From Paenibacillus_D sp047238105 (GTDB lineage: Bacteria > Bacillota > Bacilli > Paenibacillales > Paenibacillaceae), in the NCBI RefSeq assembly GCF_047238105.1, contig NZ_JBDFMD010000001.1:6820001-6884000 (forward strand): a stretch of 64,000 bases of DNA, in the 5' to 3' direction. The translations under genes and the position numbers were made by a program. Positions within the stretch are counted from its first letter, which is position 1. Every line of letters starts with the position of its first letter. The notes below the pieces were generated by a model. That model made no database searches. It saw only the letters and a program-made list of their open reading frames with translations, and had not been told where the DNA came from. Below, piece by piece: positions 51,653-61,847 of the stretch.

Positions 51653-51679
51653 CGGCAGCTGTTTTGGCTGCCTATTTTT
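51653..51679 (+). terminator. First terminator hairpin behind the riboswitch
   Basis: GGCAGC (51654-51659) pairs with GCTGCC (51667-51672), followed by TATTTTT. Confidence 0.75.
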
Positions 51680-51692
51680 GACGGAGTCACTG

Positions 51693-51732
51693 GAGCATGT
51701 CTGACACTTATGAGTCGGGCATGCTCTTTTTG
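51693..51732 (+). terminator. Second terminator hairpin behind the riboswitch
   Basis: GAGCATGTCTGAC pairs with GTCGGGCATGCTC over 13 positions (two GU), followed by TTTTTG. It lies about 65 bases before btuF. Confidence 0.85.
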
Positions 51733-51797
51733 ATGTCCGGCCGCCTGGACTGCAGGCACGTTAGAGAGACCAGATCGATCATGGAAGGATGACAGAG

Positions 51798-52814
51798 ATG
51801 AGCAACAACAGCAAAAACAAGAGGTATACGGCATGGCTCGCGATGTGGTTGATCGCCGTGATGGTGGTGCTGACTGCCTGCGGCAGCGACAATGGCGAGG
51901 ACAATTCGCGGATCCAGGATCCGGGCGTTGCTGTCAATAACGAGACGCCGGACAACGCAGCTGGCGAAGACAATAACGGAGATGGCTTGGCGGGGGCAAC
52001 TGAGTACCCGCTGACTATCACTGATGCGACAGGTACCGAAGTGACACTTGAAGCCGCTCCAGCGGCAGTCGTCTCTCTCTTACCGAGCGAGACCGAGGTG
52101 CTGTTCGCCATCGGCGCAGGCGACCGCGTCGTCGGCGTCGACGAGTGGAGCAACTATCCCGAGGAGGTCCTCTCGATCGCCAAGATCGGCGATTTGACGA
52201 CAAATATTGAAGCCGTAGCGGCGCTGAACCCGGATCTGGTGGTCGCTAACTCCTCGATGAATTCAGGCGCGCTGGAGGCACTGCGCGATCTGGACATCCC
52301 GGTGTTTGCATCCAATCCCAGAACGCTTGACGAGACGATGGCGCATATCGAGGAGCTCGGCCTGATCATGGATCGTCAGCAGGAGGCCGGCGGGGTCGCC
52401 GATCAGATGCGCGCCGACAAAGAGCGTGTCATCGAGGCGGTGAAGGATGCACCGGTCAAAAGAGTGTACCTTGAGTTCTCGCCCGGCTACTCCGTCGGCA
52501 GAGGCGAGTTTTTGGACGAGCTGCTGACGCTTGCAGGGGGAGAGAACGTGGCCGGCGACCAGCAGGGCTGGTTCGAGATCGATCCGGAGCAGGTGCTGCA
52601 GAGCAATCCCGAAATTATTATCTATCCTGACATTGAGGGCGACAACACGATTCCCGAACAGATCGCGAGCCGTCCGGGCTGGCAAGAGATCGATGCCGTG
52701 CGCAACAATGAACTGCATGCGGTAACGAACGATCCGCTCGTGCGGGTAGGTCCGCGACTGACTGACGGGCTGCTGGAGCTGGCCCGGGCGATTCACCCGG
52801 ACCTCGTCGAGTAG
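51798..52814 (+). CDS. btuF: Cobalamin ABC transporter substrate-binding lipoprotein
   Basis: A 338-residue lipoprotein. The N-terminal signal ends with lipobox LTAC (Cys28), followed by an acidic, Asn/Asp-rich spacer (30-70) and a BtuF/FecB-type periplasmic-binding domain (LLPSETEVLFAIGAGDRVVGVDEWSNYPEEV near 95). ATG 51798 is 8 bases after GGAAGGA; ATG 51789 would overlap that site. It leads the riboswitch operon, so vitamin B12 or cobinamide is the expected ligand, bound outside the membrane. Confidence 0.92.
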   Translation: MSNNSKNKRYTAWLAMWLIAVMVVLTACGSDNGEDNSRIQDPGVAVNNETPDNAAGEDNNGDGLAGATEYPLTITDATGTEVTLEAAPAAVVSLLPSETEVLFAIGAGDRVVGVDEWSNYPEEVLSIAKIGDLTTNIEAVAALNPDLVVANSSMNSGALEALRDLDIPVFASNPRTLDETMAHIEELGLIMDRQQEAGGVADQMRADKERVIEAVKDAPVKRVYLEFSPGYSVGRGEFLDELLTLAGGENVAGDQQGWFEIDPEQVLQSNPEIIIYPDIEGDNTIPEQIASRPGWQEIDAVRNNELHAVTNDPLVRVGPRLTDGLLELARAIHPDLVE

Positions 52815-52818
52815 AACC

Positions 52819-53865
52819 ATGCGCATACGATTGTACATCTTTGGAGGAGCAGCGATGCTCCTCCTTGGCGCATCTATACTGGCCTCTCTATCGATCGGCT
52901 CGGCCGGGTTTCCGCTTGCCCAAGTGTGGAGCATCCTGCTGCACCAGCTGCCGTGGTACGGCGCAGCAGAGTCGCCATGGACGAAGCTGGAGGAAGCGGT
53001 GATCGTCCAGGTCCGGCTGTCCCGCGTACTGCTGGCCATATTGGTCGGCGCATGTCTTGCATTGGCAGGCGCGGGTTTCCAGGGCATCCTCCGCAACCCG
53101 CTGGCTGACCCGTATACGCTTGGCGTCGCTTCCGGCAGCTCTGTAGGGGCAGCATTCCTGATCCTCTTCGGCATGCAGCATGTGATCGGCCTCTGGTCGA
53201 TCCCGATCGTCGCCTTTTGCACAGGGCTTATGACGATGTTCGCCGTGTTTTGGCTCGCCCGCAGCCAAGGGGCGATGGGCATCGAGACGCTGATCCTCTC
53301 GGGGGTCGTTATCCAGGCCTTCCTGAGTGCTTTCGTATCCTATATGGTCTCGCTATCACAAGGTGTCGTCAACGAGATCCTCTTCTGGCTGATGGGGAGC
53401 TTGTCCAAGCGCAACTGGGGACATGTGCAGCTGCTGCTGCCGTTCGTGGCGGCGGGGCTGCCGTTCCTGGTCTACTATGCGCGCCATCTCAATCTGCTGG
53501 CGATGGGCGAGCGGCATGCCGCGCATCTGGGGATGCGCGTCGAGCGCACTAAGATAACCGTGCTCGTCGCCTCTACGCTGCTTACTGCAGCTGCGGTCTC
53601 GGTCTCCGGTGTGATCGGCTTCGTCGGGCTGGTGGTGCCGCATATCATCCGGCTGATGGTGGGACCGGATTACCGGCTGATCGTACCTTTATCGGCGATC
53701 GGCGGCGGCATATACGTATTATGGGCGGATACGCTGGCCCGGACGATCACGAGTCCCAAAGAGATCCAGCTCGGCATCGTCACCGCCTTTATCGGCGCGC
53801 CGTTCTTTGCTTATCTGCTGAAGCGGCGCAAGACGGGGATGAGAGAGGAGGCAGGATATGATTGA
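52819..53865 (+). CDS. btuC: Cobalamin ABC transporter permease (FecCD family)
   Basis: A 348-residue FecCD-type permease with about ten helices. Family segments include RLSRVLLAILVGACLALAGAGFQGILRNPLADPYTLGVASGSSVGAA near residue 70 (first part quoted by position 70-120), and the coupling loop GFVGLVVPHIIRL near 275. It starts 4 bases after btuF and overlaps btuD by 8 bases, so the three subunits are co-translated. Confidence 0.94.
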   Translation: MRIRLYIFGGAAMLLLGASILASLSIGSAGFPLAQVWSILLHQLPWYGAAESPWTKLEEAVIVQVRLSRVLLAILVGACLALAGAGFQGILRNPLADPYTLGVASGSSVGAAFLILFGMQHVIGLWSIPIVAFCTGLMTMFAVFWLARSQGAMGIETLILSGVVIQAFLSAFVSYMVSLSQGVVNEILFWLMGSLSKRNWGHVQLLLPFVAAGLPFLVYYARHLNLLAMGERHAAHLGMRVERTKITVLVASTLLTAAAVSVSGVIGFVGLVVPHIIRLMVGPDYRLIVPLSAIGGGIYVLWADTLARTITSPKEIQLGIVTAFIGAPFFAYLLKRRKTGMREEAGYD

Positions 53866-54700
53866 GGTGCGACAGCTCATCAAACAAGCACATGGACGAC
53901 GCATCCTGGACGGGATCAGCTTCCATGTCGAAGCGGGATCGGTCGTCGGGATCATCGGACCCAACGGAGCCGGCAAATCGACGCTGCTCGGCGCGATCTC
54001 CGGCATCTCGCGGCCGGATGGCGGGCAAGTACTGCTGCGGGGGCGGCCCGTCGCAGACTATGGCCGCCGTGAGCTGGCAAGATGGCTTGCTGTCCTGCAG
54101 CAGGGAGGGCTGCCCCCGGCTGCTTTTACGGTGCGGGAAGTCGTGCAGATGGGACGCTTCCCGTTCCAGAATTGGCTGGGCGATGAGGAAGCGGACAGCG
54201 GTGCGCTCATCGATCGTGCGCTGGCAGCGATGCGGCTCACAGCACTCGCCGACCGCCAGCTGCGCCAGCTCAGCGGAGGCGAACGGCAGCGGGTAGCGCT
54301 GGCCAAAGTAATGGTGCAGCAGCCGGAGCTGATCCTGCTAGATGAGCCGACAACATACCTTGACATCGGCTATCAGATGCAGCTGCTGGATGCGGTGCGG
54401 GATTGGCAGCGGGAAGACGGGCTGACCGTTGTGGCGGTGCTCCACGATCTGAACCTCGCCTCGCAATACTGCGACAGGCTGCTTGTACTCCACGACGGGC
54501 GCTTGACAGCAACGGGCAGGCCCCACGAAGTGCTGACAGCCGAGCTGCTGCGCGAGGTGTACGGGGCCGATGCTTCGGTGCTGTCGCATCCGCAGAGCGG
54601 CAGTCCGCAGGTACTGCTAAATCCGCGGCGATCCGGACCCGGCGATCCGGCTCTTGCATTATTGGATAAATCACCTGAACAGAGAGGCGGCACAAGATGA
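53858..54700 (+). CDS. btuD: Cobalamin ABC transporter ATPase
   Basis: A 280-residue ABC ATPase: Walker A GPNGAGKST near residues 35-43, signature LSGGERQR near 140, Walker B LILLDEPTTYLD near 158, and an H-loop in VLHDLNLA. Residues beyond 250 form a short Pro/Ser-rich tail. It overlaps btuC upstream and cobT downstream (ATGA), tying uptake to late B12 synthesis. Confidence 0.94.
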   Translation: MIEVRQLIKQAHGRRILDGISFHVEAGSVVGIIGPNGAGKSTLLGAISGISRPDGGQVLLRGRPVADYGRRELARWLAVLQQGGLPPAAFTVREVVQMGRFPFQNWLGDEEADSGALIDRALAAMRLTALADRQLRQLSGGERQRVALAKVMVQQPELILLDEPTTYLDIGYQMQLLDAVRDWQREDGLTVVAVLHDLNLASQYCDRLLVLHDGRLTATGRPHEVLTAELLREVYGADASVLSHPQSGSPQVLLNPRRSGPGDPALALLDKSPEQRGGTR

Positions 54701-55764
54701 AGGAGCAAGGAAACGAAGAGCGACTGAAGGCGCTGATCCGTCAGATCGCCCCGCTCGATGAAATGGCGATGCAGGCTGCATCGGTTAGATTGGACACTCT
54801 GACGAAGCCTCCAGGCAGTCTGGGGAGACTGGAGGAGCTTGCCGTCCGTCTGGCGGGCATTACCGGGCAAGCCTTTCCCTCAATCACCCGGAAGGCGGTT
54901 ATCGTTATGGCTGCGGATCACGGCGTCTGCGAGGAGGGGGTGAGCGCCTATCCAGCGGAAGTGACGCCGCAGATGGCGCTCAATATCGCTTCCGGGGGCG
55001 CTGCGGTGAATGTCCTCGCCCGGGCGGCAGGTGCGGAAGTGCACTGCGTGGATATCGGGATTGCCGCCACGCTGGACCATCCGGCCATATGGCCGCGCAA
55101 GATCCGGCCGGGAACGGCTAACCTCGCCAGGGGAGCGGCGATGACCCGAGACGAAGCGGTCCGGTCGGTGCTGACGGGCATCGAGATCGCTGGCGAGCTG
55201 GCGGATCGGGGGATCATGCTGCTCGCGACCGGCGAGATGGGCATCGGCAACACGACGGCCAGCTCAGCCATCTGTGCCGTGCTTGGCGGTGTAGATGTAG
55301 AGGACGCTACGGGACGGGGGACGGGTATCTCCGAGGAAACGCGGCAGCGCAAGCAAGCGGTTATCGCTAAGAGCATCCGCATCAACCGCCCTGATCCGGG
55401 CGACCCGCTGGACGTATTGACCAAGGTCGGCGGGCTGGAGATCGCCGGCCTGGCCGGCGTGATCATCGGTGCGGCGCTCAGGAGACGGCCGGTCGTGATC
55501 GACGGCTTCATCTCTTCGGCAGCCGCCCTGGCGGCGCTGCGGCTGGCTCCGGCGGCTGCGCCTTATGTGCTGCCTTCGCATCTCTCACAGGAGCGCGGGC
55601 ATGGCCGTTTGCTGGAAATATTGGAGCTGGATGCACCGATCCGGCTGGATATGCGGCTGGGAGAAGGAACGGGAGCCGTGCTCTGTTTTCATCTGGTGGA
55701 GGCAGCGGCACGGATCCTGCGCGAGATGGCTACCTTTGAGGATGCGGGCGTATCCAGAGGCTAG
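54697..55764 (+). CDS. cobT: Nicotinate-nucleotide--dimethylbenzimidazole phosphoribosyltransferase
   Basis: A 355-residue enzyme that makes alpha-ribazole phosphate, the lower-ligand precursor, from nicotinate mononucleotide and a base such as dimethylbenzimidazole. Conserved parts are LTKPPGSLGRLEELA near residue 31, MAADHGVCEEGVSAYP near 71, and GEMGIGNTTASSA near 175; the C-terminal glutamate lies in LGEGTGA near 317. It starts in an ATGA overlap with btuD. Confidence 0.96.
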   Translation: MKEQGNEERLKALIRQIAPLDEMAMQAASVRLDTLTKPPGSLGRLEELAVRLAGITGQAFPSITRKAVIVMAADHGVCEEGVSAYPAEVTPQMALNIASGGAAVNVLARAAGAEVHCVDIGIAATLDHPAIWPRKIRPGTANLARGAAMTRDEAVRSVLTGIEIAGELADRGIMLLATGEMGIGNTTASSAICAVLGGVDVEDATGRGTGISEETRQRKQAVIAKSIRINRPDPGDPLDVLTKVGGLEIAGLAGVIIGAALRRRPVVIDGFISSAAALAALRLAPAAAPYVLPSHLSQERGHGRLLEILELDAPIRLDMRLGEGTGAVLCFHLVEAAARILREMATFEDAGVSRG

Positions 55765-55793
55765 CCGGTATGGAAAGGGAGGCATGGCGGAAG

Positions 55794-56387
55794 ATGGCTA
55801 TATTAATCACAGGGGGGGCGCGGAGCGGCAAAAGCGCCTTCGCCGAAGCCGCGGCGGCGAGGCTGGCGGATAGTGGCATCTACATCGCGACGATGCAGCC
55901 GCTGGATGACGAGCTGCAGGAGCGGGTGGAGCAGCACCGCAAGCAGCGTGAAGAGCGCGGGATGCGCTGGACCACCGTGGAGGCGCCATCGGCATTGGTG
56001 CCGACGCTGGAGCAGCTGGCGCACGAGCATGGAACGCTTGCCAGACCGCCGGTTGTCCTGGTCGACTGCCTGACGCTATGGCTGACCAACCGGATGCTCG
56101 CTCATGAAAGACCGGGCGGAGGATGGGATGAGATCGCGGGCGCGGCGCTGGACCGGGAGACGGATCAACTGATCGCGGCAGTAAGCGGCTATCCGCTGCC
56201 GCTCCTGCTCGTCACCAATGAAGTGGGCGGCGGGATCGTGCCGGAGTACCCGCTGGGACGCCGATTCCGAGACGAGGCGGGCAGACTCAATCGCCGGCTG
56301 GCCGAGGTGTGCGGACGAGTCTATCTGGTGACGGCGGGGATCCCGGTGGAGCTCACCTCCATCGCGGCCAGCCTGGATGACCTGTGA
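55794..56387 (+). CDS. cobU: Adenosylcobinamide kinase/guanylyltransferase
   Basis: A 197-residue bifunctional enzyme that phosphorylates adenosylcobinamide and transfers GMP to it. The P-loop is GGARSGKS near residue 6, followed by the CobU segments VDCLTLWLTN near 90 and TNEVGGGIVPEYPLGRRFRDE near 141. I chose ATG 55794; an in-frame ATG at 55770 would add eight residues not seen in the family. The stop overlaps the GTG start of cbiB. Confidence 0.94.
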   Translation: MAILITGGARSGKSAFAEAAAARLADSGIYIATMQPLDDELQERVEQHRKQREERGMRWTTVEAPSALVPTLEQLAHEHGTLARPPVVLVDCLTLWLTNRMLAHERPGGGWDEIAGAALDRETDQLIAAVSGYPLPLLLVTNEVGGGIVPEYPLGRRFRDEAGRLNRRLAEVCGRVYLVTAGIPVELTSIAASLDDL

Positions 56388-57358
56388 TCTTCTACAGCTG
56401 GTCTGAGATTCTGCTCATCATCGCAGCGGCCATCGCGGTAGACTGGGTCATCGGCGATCCGAGATGGCCGGTCCATCCCGTGATCCGGATCGGCGGAGGC
56501 ATACGCCGGCTGGAGGAATGGCTATATGCTGCGGAGGATCCGGCTAGTCTGCAGCGCCGCAAAGGCGTCGTGCTGGCGCTCGCAATCCCGCTGGTCTCTG
56601 GTGCCGCCACGCTGGGCATCATCTTGCTGGCACAGCTGTTCCATCCTTGGCTGGGCTATGCTGCGAGCATCTGGATGCTCTCGACGACGATTGCCGTCAA
56701 AGGGCTAAAGGATGCAGCAATGCTCGTCTACCGGGCGCTGAGCGAGGGGCGGCTCGCAGAAGCGCGTGATTACACGGGCCGAATTGTCGGCAGGGATACA
56801 GGAGGGATGGATGCCCGGGGAGCTTCCCGGGCTACGGTGGAGACGGTAGCGGAGAATACGGTGGATGCGCTCGTCTCGCCATTGGTATATGCCCTGCTTG
56901 GCGGCGCCCCGCTGGCGATGCTGTACCGAGCCGTCAATACGCTGGACTCGATGGTCGGCTACAAGAACGACCGTTATCTCCATTTCGGCCGGGCTTCCGC
57001 CCGTCTCGACGACGGGTTCAATTATGTGCCGGCGCGGCTGACCGGCTGGCTGCTTCTGCTGGCGGGATGGCCATTGAAAGGTCTCTCTCCCCGCCAGGGC
57101 AGGCGTGCCGTAACCGAGCATGCGCACAGGCACCCCAGTCCCAACAGCGGCATCCCCGAGGCTGCCGTTGCCGGCATGCTGGGCATCGAGCTGGGCGGTC
57201 GCAATTATTACTTCGGCCAGCCCAGCGAGCGCGCCCGGTTGGGCTGGCCGCTGCGTCCGATCGAACCGGAGGACATCCGGCGCTGCGTCCGCTTGTTGTA
57301 TGGCGTCAGTATTATTTGGTTTGCAGGAGGGATCGGATTATGGTGGATAAGCGGCTGA
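56384..57358 (+). CDS. cbiB: Adenosylcobinamide-phosphate synthase CbiB
   Basis: A 324-residue membrane protein that attaches aminopropanol (phosphate) to adenosylcobyric acid. Conserved parts are DWVIGDPRWPVHPVIRIG near residue 21, SRATVETVAENTVDALVSPL near 150, and MVGYKNDRYLHFGRASARLDD near 190. GTG 56384 overlaps the cobU stop. The end overlaps the cobS start by 19 bases. Also called CobD in some nomenclatures, which should not be confused with the decarboxylase gene downstream. Confidence 0.94.
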   Translation: MIFYSWSEILLIIAAAIAVDWVIGDPRWPVHPVIRIGGGIRRLEEWLYAAEDPASLQRRKGVVLALAIPLVSGAATLGIILLAQLFHPWLGYAASIWMLSTTIAVKGLKDAAMLVYRALSEGRLAEARDYTGRIVGRDTGGMDARGASRATVETVAENTVDALVSPLVYALLGGAPLAMLYRAVNTLDSMVGYKNDRYLHFGRASARLDDGFNYVPARLTGWLLLLAGWPLKGLSPRQGRRAVTEHAHRHPSPNSGIPEAAVAGMLGIELGGRNYYFGQPSERARLGWPLRPIEPEDIRRCVRLLYGVSIIWFAGGIGLWWISG

Positions 57359-58143
57359 CCGGCTGGCTGTCGGATGCTGTGATTGCGATGCAATTTCTGA
57401 CCCGGCTGCCGCTGCCGCTGCGGCCGGCCTTCACGCCGGAGGCAGCGTCCCGCAGTCTGGGGTGGTATCCGCTGGCCGGTCTGGCCGTCGGCGCCCTGCT
57501 CGCGCTGGCGGCCTGGGGCATCTCTTCGCTGGTGCCGCCGCTCCCGGCGGCGGTCCTGATACTGGCGGTTTGGACAGCGCTCAGCGGCGGTCTCCATCTG
57601 GACGGTTGGATGGATACGGCGGATGGCGTCCTCAGCCACCGCAGTCGGGAGCGGATGCTGGAGATTATGCGCGACAGCCGGGTCGGTGCGATGGGTGCGA
57701 TCGCCGGCGTGCTGCTTCTGCTGTACAAATTCAGTCTGCTGGCTGCCCTGCTGGAGGTGCCGCATGAGCCATTGCCGCTATGGACGCTGGCTGCAGTCCC
57801 CGTATGGAGCCGCTGGTGGATGGCGGCAGCTGTTATCCACTGGCCCAAAGCCCGGGCGGACGGCGGGATGGCCGCGCTGTTCATGACGGCCGGGTGGCGT
57901 CAGTTGGCGCTGGCTTCCGTTATGGCGCTCAGCTTCTCCGCCGTCCTGTTGTGGATCGGCGGCTCATACCTATGGCAAGCGCTCGGAATGTCGCTGGGCG
58001 GCTTAGCCATTACTGCGCTTGCAGGCGCGATCGCCGCCTGGTGGCTGACGCGCAAGCTTGGCGGATTGACAGGCGATACTTACGGAGCAATGAATGAAGG
58101 ACTTGAGGCGGTGCTGCTTACCGTCGTCATTCTGATCATCTAG
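57340..58143 (+). CDS. cobS: Adenosylcobinamide-GDP ribazoletransferase (cobalamin synthase)
   Basis: A 267-residue membrane enzyme joining adenosylcobinamide-GDP and alpha-ribazole, the last assembly step. Family motifs: AMQFLTRLPLP near residue 15, GGLHLDGWMDTADGVLSHRSRERMLEIM (positions about 85-112, the aspartate-rich site), DSRVGAMGAIAG near 115, and GGLTGDTYGAMNE near 245. ATG 57340 is set by GCAGGAGGGA at 57323-57332, inside the cbiB gene. Confidence 0.95.
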   Translation: MVDKRLTGWLSDAVIAMQFLTRLPLPLRPAFTPEAASRSLGWYPLAGLAVGALLALAAWGISSLVPPLPAAVLILAVWTALSGGLHLDGWMDTADGVLSHRSRERMLEIMRDSRVGAMGAIAGVLLLLYKFSLLAALLEVPHEPLPLWTLAAVPVWSRWWMAAAVIHWPKARADGGMAALFMTAGWRQLALASVMALSFSAVLLWIGGSYLWQALGMSLGGLAITALAGAIAAWWLTRKLGGLTGDTYGAMNEGLEAVLLTVVILII

Positions 58144-58173
58144 CCTATCGAGCTACCAGAAGGAGGAATACGG

Positions 58174-59276
58174 TTGAACAAACTGGAGCAATACGGACAC
58201 GGCGGAGATTTGCGAACAGCTTCCGAGGCATATGGATATGCGCCGGAAGCTTTTTTGGATTACAGCTCCAATATGAATCCCTTCGGTCCGCCGGCAGCGG
58301 TGCGGGCGGTTATCGGCGCTTATGCCCAGCAGATCCACTGCTACCCGGATCCGGCGGTGAGGGAGCTGAGGAGAAGACTGGCATTGCATCATGGCATCGG
58401 CGAGGAGCATATCCTGGTCGGCAACGGTGCCGCAGAGCTAATCGACCTTGCCGTTCGCTGGCTCCGACCCGCGACGACGGGCTTGGCTGTCCCCTGCTTT
58501 GCCGAATACGGCGACGCGGTCCGCAAATCCGGCAGTACGGCGCAGCATCTGTCTCTGCTGGAGTCCGAGGGGTTCCGGCTCGACACGGTCCGGCTGGAAG
58601 CAAGCGGCTTGCGTCCGGACCTTTGGTTGTTGGGCGCGCCCAACAATCCGACCGGTCAGCTGCTGGATCGCAGTGTGATAAGAGGACTGCTGGAGAGGGG
58701 AGACCAGCTGATCCTGGACGAAGCCTTCATGGATTTTGTGCCGGCAGCGGCCGACTATTCATGGGTGAGGGAAGCGGCTGGGTCGGACCAGTTGCTCGTC
58801 ATTCGCTCGATGACCAAGTTCTACGCCATCCCGGGCATCAGACTCGGCTATATCGTCGGTTCGCCGTCGCGGATCGGGGCGCTTCGGGAGCTGCAGGTTC
58901 CATGGAGCGTCAACTCGCTGGCCGAGCGGATCGGCTGCGCTGTGCTGGCGGATGAGGCGTATGCGAGACGTACGCTGCAATGGCTCGCGGAAGAACGGCC
59001 CTGGTTCACTGCCGGACTGCAAGCGCTCGGATTCCGTGTGTATGACAGCGCTGCTAATTATGTGCTGGTGCGGATGCCGGAAGCGTGGCGCCTGCAAGTG
59101 TCCCAGCTGCAAGATACGTTAGGTCGCCAAGGGGTGCTGATCCGCAACGCCTCGACTTACGTCGGACTGAAGGAAGGGTACTTCCGGCTTGCCGTGAGGC
59201 TGCGTGAAGAGAATGAACGGCTGCTCCGACATCTGGCAGAAGCGATCCATAAGCTGGCGGAAAGGAGCGAAGAGGG

Positions 59277-59280
<4 letters not shown>
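58174..59280 (+). CDS. cobD: Threonine-phosphate decarboxylase (aminotransferase-like)
   Basis: A 368-residue PLP enzyme related to histidinol-phosphate aminotransferase. In a cob operon it is expected to decarboxylate L-threonine-O-3-phosphate to aminopropanol phosphate for CbiB. Visible features are LDYSSNMNPFGPP near residue 30, GAPNNPTGQLLD near 152, and the PLP-binding lysine in RSMTKFYAIPGIRLGY near 215. TTG 58174 has AAGGAGGA 7 bases upstream. It overlaps cbiP by 4 bases. A histidine-pathway role is less likely, given the context. Confidence 0.9.
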
Positions 59281-60844
<1,564 letters not shown>

Positions 60845-60848
<4 letters not shown>

Positions 60849-61498
60849 GCGGCCACGGCAAGCCGTATCCCGCTCTGCCGCCTATACTGCTGCTGCGGCA
60901 CGGACACGCGCGTTGGAACGCGGAACGGCGATATCTCGGCTGGACGGACCAGCCGTTGTTGCAGGATGGCGCAGAGCAACTGGCAGCGGCTCGTCTCTAT
61001 CTCCAAAGACGACGCTTGGCGGGCATTCATTGCAGCGACCTGCTGCGCGCGCGGCAAACCCTTGCTCTGGTACGGCCAGATGCGGGGGAGGCGCCCCGTT
61101 ACGACAAGCGTCTGCGCGAGCTCCATTTTGGAGGCTGGGAGGGACTCACGTATGAAGAGCTCCGTCATGATCCCGCTTATCGATTGTGGCTGACCGATCC
61201 GGAGCTTGCCAGTCCGCCGGGGGGCGAGAGCTTCGCCGCGTTTCGCGGAAGGGTAGTATCGTGGCTGGACGAGCTGGAGGGGGCAGTGCGGCTCGGCGAG
61301 CTTGGAAGCAGGCTTTCGCATAGCTTAGACGCACAAGAGAGGCGGGAGGAACCGCCGCTGCTCGTGGTTGCCCACGGCGGGACGATCCGGATGCTTGCAA
61401 CGCTGCTTGTACCGGAGCTTGCCTTCTGGGAGATCGATATCCCGACAGGCGGTCTGTTATCGTTAAGCGCAGGTAATCCGCCGGTTCAATTGGTTTGA
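60845..61498 (+). CDS. cobC: Histidine phosphatase, probable alpha-ribazole phosphatase
   Basis: A 217-residue histidine-phosphatase-superfamily protein. The catalytic LLRHGHARWN lies near residue 16, GLTYEEL near 101, and a second His in VVAHGGTIRML near 178. In this operon it most likely dephosphorylates alpha-ribazole phosphate (CobC). The start is GTG 60845, overlapping the cbiP stop; no better start exists before the catalytic motif. It is the last gene of the B12 transcript. Confidence 0.87.
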
Positions 61499-61520
61499 GA
61501 CGGGAGATTTTAAAAAAAGG

Positions 61521-61547
61521 CTTAATAAAACCTTAATCATTCTTAAC
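61521..61547 (+). promoter_or_regulatory. Triple direct repeat upstream of the VanRS-like genes
   Basis: CTTAAT at 61521, CTTAAT at 61532 and CTTAAC at 61542 are spaced 11 and 10 bases. Phased repeats of this kind are typical binding sites of OmpR/PhoP-family regulators, and they end 14 bases before the -35. Confidence 0.55.
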
Positions 61548-61561
61548 TCTGTGCGGCTTCC

Positions 61562-61590
61562 GGGACAATGATCGCCCCATGGTGTATAGT
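61562..61590 (+). promoter_or_regulatory. Candidate promoter of the VanRS-like genes
   Basis: GGGACA (61562-61567), 17-base spacer, TATAGT (61585-61590). The weak -35 fits an activator-dependent promoter. The start near 61597 lies just before the MITE-like insert. Confidence 0.55.
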
Positions 61591-61600
61591 AGAAAAAACG

Positions 61601-61832
61601 CTATAAGTGCGTGTTCAAAAAGGTCGGTGTTCAGCACCGAGAAGGCCCACGGCGGGAGGAAATGAGGAGCGGCCCACGTTTTCGTAGAAAACGACTTCGG
61701 AAGCACGGCTACGTGAGCACCTATGCGGAAGCTTACGAAGCTAGTTTCCTTCGGAAACTCAGCATTCGATGTCGAATTACTTCCTGAGTCACTTCGTGAT
61801 GGGCAGCGGACTTTTTGAACAACCTCTATAAG
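61601..61832. mobile_element. MITE-like element 2 with target duplication
   Basis: CTATAAG at 61601-61607 and 61826-61832 is a 7-bp direct repeat flanking a 218-bp element (61608-61825). Its ends are inverted: GTTCAAAAAGGTC on the left and GGACTTTTTGAAC on the right. Internal hairpins include GTTTTC/GAAAAC near 61679 and GTTTCC/GGAAAC at 61744-61758. The right end (complement AGGTTGTTCAAAAA) resembles element 1 (AGGCTGTTGAAAAA), and both contain GCTTACGAAG before a TTTC hairpin. No transposase is encoded. Confidence 0.8.
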
Positions 61833-61847
61833 CAAGGAGCTGCTCGG

